From NCBI RefSeq assembly GCF_034006335.1, contig NZ_JAWDIQ010000003.1: a stretch of DNA of 64,000 bases; one strand, written 5' to 3'. Below are positions 56,695 through 64,000 of this stretch, in pieces. Origin of the DNA: Paracerasibacillus soli. Its GTDB lineage: Bacteria; Bacillota; Bacilli; Bacillales; Amphibacillaceae. How positions within the stretch are numbered: the first letter of the stretch is position 1; every line of letters begins with the position of its first letter. The notes beneath the pieces are model-generated. The model was not told the origin of the DNA, did no database searches, and was given only the letters and a program-made list of their open reading frames with translations. A program made the position numbers and the translations under genes.

Positions 56695-56885
56695 GTTTTA
56701 CTATCGTATGAATTCGGGTAAAAGAGTAAGATGTGTAGCAATAGGTATGGAATTCAAGATGGCCTTTGTTTTAATAAAAGTCGAAATAAAGTTATCCAAC
56801 TTGAATTTAATTGTACTTCATTATTATGATAAGAATTTCAGCCTACGGAATAAAAAAATTAAACAATTAAAAGGGGGAGTTGAAA

Positions 56886-57436
56886 ATGGAATGCCAAGAA
56901 TGTCATCAACGGCCTGCAACATTGCATTATACCCAGGTTAGCAATGGTAATAAACATGAAGTCCATGTTTGCGAAGTTTGCGCGAAGGAAAAGGGATATA
57001 TTCTACCAAATTCTGAAGAAGGTTACTCTCTACATGACTTATTGAAGGGCTTGTTCAATTTTGAAAACCCTAAAGTGAACCATACTTCAAAGTCACCCTT
57101 TCAAACAACGAAGGAAATACAGTGTCCGTCATGTGGAATGACACTTACGCAGTTTAAGCGGATTAGCAAATTTGGTTGTGCAGAATGTTATCATACGTTT
57201 TCCGACAAATTAGATCCTATCTTCCGTCGGGTGCATAATGGCAACATTAAACATGCTGGAAAGATACCGAAACGTCGAGGTGGACATCTCCATTTAAAAA
57301 AGCAGTTGGATACTATAAGGAAAAGCTACGCCAACTAATAGAAAATGAAGCTTTTGAAGATGCCGCAGTTGTAAGAGACCAAATAAGAGACTTGGAAAGC
57401 CAAATACGAAATAAAGAAGCGGGTGATGAAGTATGA
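56886..57436 (+). CDS. mcsA: McsA, activator of the arginine kinase McsB (frameshifted)
   Basis: Zinc-binding partner that activates McsB. Four CxxC pairs are seen: CQEC, CEVC, CPSC and CAEC. The C-terminal UVR domain reads YYKEKLRQLIENEAFEDAAV once repaired. The ATG at 56886 follows AGGGGGAG; an in-frame TTG at 56880 is less likely. The frame breaks near 57309, where one T is missing (LKKQLDYYKEKLRQL). Repair gives about 183 residues (B. subtilis 185) ending at a TGA that overlaps the mcsB ATG by four bases. Confidence 0.93.
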
Positions 57437-58497
57437 CATTGCGACATTTTATGAATGAAGCAATTAGTCCGTGGATGCGAGAACAAGGTCCTGATGGTGA
57501 CATTGTATTAAGTAGTCGTATACGGTTAGCGCGAAACTTCGCAGATAAGCCATTTCCGATTGTTGCGGAGTTGCAAGATTTAGAAGGAATTCATCAGTTC
57601 TTTAAGAAGGAATATGAACATACATCTTTTAAAGACTATCAAGATTTTGAGTTTATATCAATTCGAAATTTATCTACAATCGAAAAGATGGTTCTAGTAG
57701 AAAAGCATTTAGTTAGTCCCCTACTTACGAAGAATGCACAGACGTCAGCTGCGCTTATTTCTAAAAATGAACAAGTATCCATCATGGTTAATGAAGAAGA
57801 TCATATCCGTATGCAACTCTACTATCCGGGGTTTCAATTGAATAATGCATTAAACGAAGCATTGGAATTAGATGATTGGTTAGAGGAAAAGGTGAATTTT
57901 GCATTTGATGAAAAACGTGGTTATTTAACGAGTTGTCCAACTAATGTAGGGACAGGAATGCGTGCTTCAGTCATGATGCATTTACCTGCTTTAACGTTAA
58001 CGAAGCAATTAAATCGAATGATACCAGCCATTAATCAGCTAGGACTTGTAGTGAGAGGGATATATGGTGAGGGTAGCGAATCTTTAGGTAAAGTATTTCA
58101 AATATCCAACCAAACAACACTGGGGAAATCTGAAGAAGATATTATTGAAGATCTACAAGGTGTTGTCCAGCAATTAATTACGCATGAACGAAATGCAAGA
58201 AAGCGATTAATGGAGCAATCAGGTGTTCAGTTGGAGGATCGTATTTTTCGTTCATACGGTATTTTAAAGCATAGCAGAATCATTGAGTCAAAAGAGGCAG
58301 CTAATCGTTTGTCTGATGTTCGACTTGGTATTGACTTAGATTTAATACAGGATGAATCACATAGCATCTTGAATGAATTAATGGTTGTGACGCAACCGGG
58401 GTTTTTACAACATTATGCGAAAAAGACATTAACTGCGAATGAACGTGATATTTTACGTGCTTCATTAATTCGTGAACGTCTACGAATAGAGGCATAA
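57433..58497 (+). CDS. mcsB: Protein-arginine kinase McsB
   Basis: Phosphagen-kinase-fold enzyme that phosphorylates arginines on misfolded proteins, marking them for ClpCP degradation, and releases CtsR from DNA. Visible: DIVLSSRIRLARNFADKPFP (nucleotide-binding), YLTSCPTNVGTGMRASVMMH with the catalytic-type cysteine, and the C-terminal RDILRASLIRERL arginine pocket. Length 354 residues (B. subtilis 363), intact. Starts within the mcsA stop (ATGA), so it is translationally coupled. Confidence 0.95.
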   Translation: MTLRHFMNEAISPWMREQGPDGDIVLSSRIRLARNFADKPFPIVAELQDLEGIHQFFKKEYEHTSFKDYQDFEFISIRNLSTIEKMVLVEKHLVSPLLTKNAQTSAALISKNEQVSIMVNEEDHIRMQLYYPGFQLNNALNEALELDDWLEEKVNFAFDEKRGYLTSCPTNVGTGMRASVMMHLPALTLTKQLNRMIPAINQLGLVVRGIYGEGSESLGKVFQISNQTTLGKSEEDIIEDLQGVVQQLITHERNARKRLMEQSGVQLEDRIFRSYGILKHSRIIESKEAANRLSDVRLGIDLDLIQDESHSILNELMVVTQPGFLQHYAKKTLTANERDILRASLIRERLRIEA

Positions 58498-58596
58498 AAA
58501 CCATGTTTCATTTTTATTCGGTATACATAGGATGTAAATAGTGTAGTAGAAACAAATATTTACCGCAGTAGTTTTAATTTAGAGGAGGTAATAAAT

Positions 58597-61025
58597 ATGA
58601 TGTTTGGACGATTCACGGAACGCGCTCAAAAGGTGCTGGCACTTTCACAAGAGGAAGCCGCACGACTTGGACATAATAATATTGGAACAGAACATATTTT
58701 ATTAGGACTTATTCGTGAGGGTGAAGGGATTGCGGCAAAAGCTTTGGAATCTCTTGGTCTGGAAATCTCTAAAATTCAAGAAGAAGTTGAAAAACTAATT
58801 GGTAAAGGAAACCAACCAGTACAAGCGATGCATCATTATACACCGCGTGCGAAAAAGGTTGTGGAGCTATCGCAAGATGAAGCGAGAAAGCTTGGCCACT
58901 CATATGTTGGAACAGAACATATATTGTTAGGTCTGATTCGCGAAGGCGAAGGTGTTGCCGCACGTGTACTTAATAATTTGGGTGTCAGCCTCAATAAGGC
59001 GAGACAACAAGTATTACAATTATTGGGCAGTAATGAGTCACAAGCTGGACGTCAGGGGCGTGCACAAAGTACAAGTGCAAATACGCCGACACTTGACTCG
59101 CTTGCACGTGATCTAACGGAGAGTGCGAAGGAAGGTAAAGTAGATCCTGTAATAGGTAGAAGTAAGGAAATCGAGCGTGTTATTCAAGTTTTAAGTCGCC
59201 GAACGAAAAATAACCCAGTATTAATTGGGGAACCTGGTGTAGGGAAAACAGCGGTTGCAGAAGGTTTAGCACAGCAAATTGTTCATAACGAGGTACCTGA
59301 AACATTGCGTGATAAACGTGTCATGACACTTGATATGGGTACAGTTGTTGCTGGTACGAAATATCGTGGTGAATTTGAGGACCGCTTGAAAAAGGTCATG
59401 GAGGAAATTCGCCAAGCTGGAAATGTTATTTTATTTATTGATGAATTACACACATTAATTGGAGCGGGTGGTGCAGAAGGTGCAATTGATGCGTCGAATA
59501 TTTTAAAACCATCGTTAGCTCGTGGTGAACTGCAATGTATTGGTGCTACGACATTAGATGAATACCGAAAATATATTGAAAAAGATGCAGCACTTGAGCG
59601 AAGATTCCAGCCTATTCAAGTGGATGAACCTACTGTAGAAGAATCGATTCAAATTTTAAAAGGTTTAAGAGATCGCTATGAGGCACATCACCGCGTCACG
59701 ATCACGGATGAAGCAATTGAGGCATCAGCAAAATTATCTGAACGCTATATTACCGATCGATTTCTACCTGATAAGGCGATTGACTTAATTGATGAGGCGG
59801 GATCAAAAGTACGTTTGCGTTCGTATACAATTCCACCGAGTTTAAAGGAATTGGAACAAAAGCTAGAAGAAGTACGGAAAGAAAAGGATGCTGCGGTGCA
59901 AAGTCAAGAATTTGAAAAGGCCGCATCTTTGCGTGACTCGGAGCAACGTTTACGTGAAGAATTAGAAACGACAAAGAATAAGTGGAAAGAAAAACAAGGA
60001 AGACAAGATTCTAAAGTTACCGTTGAAGATATTGCGGGTGTCGTATCTGCCTGGACGGGTGTTCCAGTAGCGAAGATGACGAAAAGTGAATCAGATCGAC
60101 TCCTAAACTTAGAAAAGGAATTACATCACCGAATTATTGGCCAAGAAGAGGCAGTCAAAGCTATCTCGGCTGCAATCCGTCGGGCGCGTGCGGGATTAAA
60201 AGATCCGAAGCGACCAATCGGTTCGTTTATCTTCCTTGGCCCAACAGGAGTTGGTAAAACAGAACTAGCTAGGGCGTTAGCTGAAACGATGTTTGAAGAC
60301 GAGGATGCAATGATTCGAATTGATATGTCCGAGTATATGGAAAAACACGCAACTTCAAGACTAGTTGGTTCACCTCCAGGATATGTTGGATATGAAGAGG
60401 GTGGTCAGTTAACAGAAAAGGTTAGAAGAAAGCCATATTCTGTTGTCTTATTAGATGAAATTGAAAAGGCACATCCGGAAGTGTTTAATATATTATTACA
60501 AGTACTTGAAGATGGTCGTTTAACTGATTCTAAAGGTAGACTTGTTGATTTCCGCAATACAGTGCTTATTATGACGTCTAACGTAGGTGCAAGTGAATTA
60601 AGGCGTAATAAATATGTTGGCTTTACACTTGAAGATGAAAATCAGCAATATAAGGATATGAAGTCAAAAGTAATGGATGAATTAAAGAAATCCTTTAGGC
60701 CAGAATTTTTAAACCGAATTGATGAAACGATTGTATTCCATTCCTTAGAGAAAAAGCATATGAAGAAGATTGTGACATTAATGGTAAAAGACTTACATGA
60801 CCGATTAAAAGAACAAGAAGTTGACTTTAGCTTAACAGATAAGGCATTGGAAAAAATTGCGGAGGAAGGATTTGAACAGAATATGGTGCACGGCCATTAC
60901 GTCGTTCGATTCAAAAGCATGTTGAAGATCTCCTTTCTGAACAATTACTGCAAGGAAATGTTAAAAAGGGAGAAAAGGTAAAAATTGGCCTTAATAATAA
61001 GGGAGAATTTATTATTCTTTCTTAA
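58597..61025 (+). CDS. clpC: AAA+ unfoldase ClpC (frameshifted)
   Basis: Hsp100 unfoldase that feeds ClpP, acting with adaptors MecA and McsB. Order: two N-terminal Clp_N repeats (FTERAQKVLALSQEEAARLG; YTPRAKKVVELSQDEARKLG), ATPase 1 with Walker A GEPGVGKT, a UVR/M-type coiled linker (LREELETTKNKWKEKQGRQD), ATPase 2 with GPTGVGKTELA and the VGF loop (NKYVGFTLED) for ClpP binding. The first of two ATGs at 58597 follows GAGGAGG. One C is missing near 60877; repair gives EEGFEPEYGARPLRRSIQKH and an end at 61025, about 809 residues (B. subtilis 810). Confidence 0.96.
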
Positions 61026-61033
61026 CTAAATGA

Positions 61034-61064
61034 TGAAAAGCTGGAGGGATAACTCCAGCTTTTC
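61034..61064 (+). terminator. Intrinsic terminator after clpC
   Basis: Perfect 12-bp stem GAAAAGCTGGAG / CTCCAGCTTTTC with a six-base loop, eight bases past the clpC stop. The downstream CCC interrupts the T run. Confidence 0.75.
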
Positions 61065-61309
61065 CCTTCAATATGTATGATATTGGCTTTACACTTGCCT
61101 TTTTGTAACAATGCTGAACCCGACATATATGGTAGGACGCAGTTTTTATGTGAGCTATGCAGCTGCTTTCTTTTTTAAATGTGGCAAAAATATGGTTGAA
61201 TTTCATACAAATGATAGGTTTCTGTAACTTTCTAGTTATTTAATTCGTATACAATATATAGTAGACCTGTTCAATTAGATATTTGAACAATGGGAGAGGA
61301 TAGAGTAAA

Positions 61310-62680
61310 GTGTCAAAAGAAAAACAAAATTTGTTTGTCAAGAGTGTGGTTATGAAACCCCTCGTTGGATGGGAAATGTCCAGGCTGTAATAATTGGAAT
61401 TCACTCGTAGAAGAAGTCGAAATGACGGGGAAATCTAAACATCGTCATACTTTCTCTACGGGAACAACGGTTCGAAAACCAGAGAAAATAACGGCAATTG
61501 AATCAGAAAAAGAGCCACGAATTACGACGAAAATGAAAGAGTTTAATCGTGTTTTAGGCGGAGGAGTTGTACCTGGATCGCTTGTGTTAATTGGTGGAGA
61601 TCCTGGTATTGGAAAGTCGACATTATTACTACAAATTTCTTCTCTATTAGCAGATAAGCAATTACCTGTGTTGTATATATCAGGGAGGAATCCACACGTC
61701 AAACGAAGTTACGTGCGGATCGCCTAAGTATTAAATCGGATTTGTTATTTGTTTTATCGGAAACGAACTTATTTGATATTGTGAAACAAATTGAGACGTT
61801 AAAGCCTTCGCTCGTAGTGGTGGATTCAATTCAAACGATCTTTCGCGAAGAAGTAACGAGTGCACCAGGTAGTGTTTCACAGGTGCGCGAATGTACGGGA
61901 GAACTGATGAGAGTTGCAAAGACATATAATATCCCGATATTTATTGTTGGCCATGTAACGAAGGAAGGTGCCATTGCCGGTCCGCGTATGTTGGAGCATA
62001 TGGTTGATACAGTACTTTATTTTGAGGGTGAACGGCATCATACGTATCGTATTTTACGTAGTGTTAAAAACCGCTTTGGAAGTACAAATGAAATGGGTAT
62101 ATTTGAAATGAAAGAAGAAGGATTGAAAGAGGTAATGAATCCTTCAGAAATCTTTTTAGAAGAACGTTCTGAAGGAGCGGCCGGCTCAACGGTTGTTGCT
62201 TCAATGGAAGGTACAAGGCCTGTTTTAGTTGAAATTCAAGCCCTTATTTCGCCATCTAGTTTTGGAAACCCGCGTAGAATGGGAACGGGGATTGATCATA
62301 ATCGTATTCCGCTTTTAATGGCAGTTTTGGAAAAACGTGTGGGTCTTATGTTACAAAACCAAGATGCTTATGTGAAAGTAGCTGGAGGTGTAAAGTTAGA
62401 CGAGCCCGCTATTGATTTGGCTGTTTCAATAAGTATTGCTTCTAGTTTTCGTAACCAACCGACTAGACCCGAAGATATATTCATAGGGGAAGTTGGGCTT
62501 ACTGGAGAAGTTCGTCGCGTGTCGAGAATTGAACAACGTGTACAAGAAGCAGCAAAACTCGGTTTTAAACGAGTAATATGTCCTCGCAGAAATTTAGATG
62601 GATGGAAAGTACCACAAACTATCCAAGTAATTGGTGTAGATTCTGTTCAAGAAGCAATGGATTTCGGCTTAGCTAGGTAA
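61310..62680 (+). CDS. radA: DNA repair protein RadA/Sms (three frameshifts)
   Basis: RecA-like hexameric helicase that helps branch migration in recombination. N-terminal zinc finger (CQECGYETPRW, CPGCNNW), RecA core with Walker A GGDPGIGKSTLLLQ, the signature KNRFGSTNEMG, and a C-terminal Lon-like domain. I chose the GTG at 61310 after GGGAGAGG; its repaired N-terminus reads SKEKTKFVCQECGYE. One A is missing near 61322, one near 61374, and one G near 61684 (YISGEESTRQTKLRADRL). Repaired length about 457 residues (B. subtilis 458). disA, which follows radA in B. subtilis, is not present. Confidence 0.94.
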
Positions 62681-62913
62681 GTACTCATAGGTAAAATTTG
62701 CCATATTGAGTATCATTATGTACTTTTTGTTACTATTATACTATGTGTTTAATTGACTTTGGTATTTAAGTGTGATAAAATTTATAGTTTTACTAAATTG
62801 ATTGTTTTTTTGACCTATGTTATGATTTAGAGGGGTTTATACATTCATTTTGAATTTAATGGTTATTTTTTTAAGGTATAAGGTAATAATAATGTGTAGG
62901 AGGTGATAGTGGT

Positions 62914-64000
62914 ATGTTAAAAAAGATCGTACATCTGTTTTTTGTTATAACAGGTGCTACAGTAGGTTTTCTGTATATGCCTGATATAGTTCGTCTACTT
63001 GGCGTTACGGAGGCAGGTTGGGCACAGTCACCGTATTTTGGCTCTGTATTAGGCGCACTTATTTTATTTTCTATTTGGGATTGCTGGTTATATTGTGAAC
63101 CTTTTAAAATGGATTGAAGATGCCTTAATAAGAGTACCAGTTGGAGATTTGTTTTTTGGAAGTATCGGATTAATTATCGGTCTAGTCATCGCGTACTTGA
63201 TTAATATAACATTACAAGATATTAATATTAAGATTATTTCACAAATCATTCCACTTTTTCTCATGATACTATTAGGCTACCTTGGCTTTCAAGTTGGTTT
63301 TAGAAGACGTGAGGAATTTGTCCATTTATTAGCTAAAAAAGATCGTGATAAAAAGCGTTCGGTCGATGAAGAGCAAGCCCAAACCGTGGTCCCAAAGCCC
63401 AAAATATTAGATACAAGTGTAATTATTGATGGGCGCATTGCTGATATTTGTCAGACAAGTTTTTTGGAAGGAACGATTGTTATCCCGCAGTTTGTGTTAG
63501 GTGAATTACAACATATCGCCGATTCGTCAGATGTGTTGAAACGGAATCGGGGTAGACGTGGTTTGGATGTGTTAAATCGCATACAGAAAGAATTGCCGAT
63601 AAAAGTTGAAATTTACGAAGGTGACTTTGAAGATGTTCAAGAAGTAGATAGTAAACTAATTAAATTGGCAAAGGTAATGGACGGTGTGTTAGTAACAAAT
63701 GACTTTAATTTGAATAAAGTTTGCGATTTACAAGGCGTCCGTGTGTTAAACATTAACGATCTAGCAAATGCGGTAAAACCAGTTGTGTTACCTGGTGAGG
63801 AATTAATGGTTCAAGTCATCAAGGACGGGAAAGAGCAAAATCAAGGAATTGCTTATCTTGATGATGGTACGATGATTGTAGTCGAGGAAGGTGCCCATTT
63901 TATCGGAAAAACGATTGAGGTCATTATAACGAGTGTATTGCAAACATCTGCAGGTCGCATGATCTTTGCAAAGCCGAAATTGTTGGAAAGAGAAGAGCAT
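62914..64000 (+). CDS. yacL: PIN/TRAM-domain membrane protein YacL (frameshifted, truncated by window end)
   Basis: Membrane protein with about four N-terminal helices, a PIN nuclease-like domain (PKILDTSVIIDGRIADICQT, VTNDFNLNKV with the conserved aspartates) and a TRAM RNA-binding domain at the end (GEELMVQVIKDGKEQNQGIA). The ATG at 62914 follows AGGAGGTG. An extra T in the run 63067-63070 breaks the first helix region; removal gives LFLFGIAGYIVNLLKWIEDA. The frame is open at 64000, so the C-terminus lies beyond the window. The substrate is unknown; an RNase activity is inferred from the PIN fold. Confidence 0.88.

Overview
This window is a low-GC stretch of an endospore-forming Firmicute of the family Bacillaceae. 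The 16S sequence and gene content suggest the Virgibacillus/Oceanobacillus/Lentibacillus part of that family, but I cannot fix the genus without a database search. The gene order follows the origin-proximal metG-to-yacL segment of the Bacillus subtilis chromosome almost gene for gene. Nearly every gene is on the plus strand, co-directional with replication away from oriC.

Layout. 146-7207: metG, tatD, yabE, rnmV, ksgA, yabG. 7397-11100: veg, an SCP2-domain gene, sspF, ispE, purR, spoVG. 11408-19190: glmU, prs, ctc, pth, fin, mfd. 19470-25566: spoVT, yabM, yabN, rqcP, yabP, yabQ, divIC, yabR. 25764-25837: a lone minus-strand tRNA-Met. 26278-34985: spoIIE, yabS, yabT, tilS, hpt, ftsH. 35031-35879: a gene-free gap holding a repeat element. 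35880-43605: coaX, hslO, yacD, cysK, folP, folB, folK, a small Xre regulator, lysS. 44471-55665: two rRNA operons around a nine-tRNA cluster, the arrangement of rrnJ-trnJ-rrnW in B. subtilis. 56227 to the end: ctsR-mcsA-mcsB-clpC, radA and the start of yacL.

The genes fall into housekeeping translation and RNA maturation (metG, lysS, tilS, rnmV, ksgA, pth, rqcP, rRNA, tRNA), nucleotide and cofactor synthesis (prs, hpt, purR, coaX, folP/B/K, ispE), envelope and division (glmU, yabE, yabM, divIC), proteostasis (ftsH, hslO, ctsR operon), DNA repair (mfd, radA) and a strong sporulation component (yabG, sspF, spoVG, fin, spoVT, yabP/Q, spoIIE). Several promoters match known sigma classes: SigH at spoVG, a 21-bp-spacer Spo0A-type promoter at spoIIE, a SigF-like site at fin and an ECF-type site at yabE.

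Sequence quality dominates interpretation. By my reading 22 of about 47 protein genes carry roughly 40 small frameshifts. Almost all are explained by losing (sometimes gaining) one base in a short run, and repair restores full family length. The two rRNA copies show the same kind of one-base losses at universally conserved positions, so I regard the frameshifts as sequencing or assembly errors. Coordinates of frameshifted genes span the whole repaired gene.

I see no CRISPR array, prophage, transposase or defence island. The most interesting leads are the YabS protein, whose von Willebrand A motifs occur in circularly permuted order and whose gene sits between a PP2C phosphatase (spoIIE) and a kinase (yabT); a MITE-like element in a long and an internally deleted copy; an unexpected SCP2-domain gene; a minus-strand tRNA-Met with its own promoter and terminator; and four genes (yabJ, pabBAC, dusB, disA) absent from their usual places.
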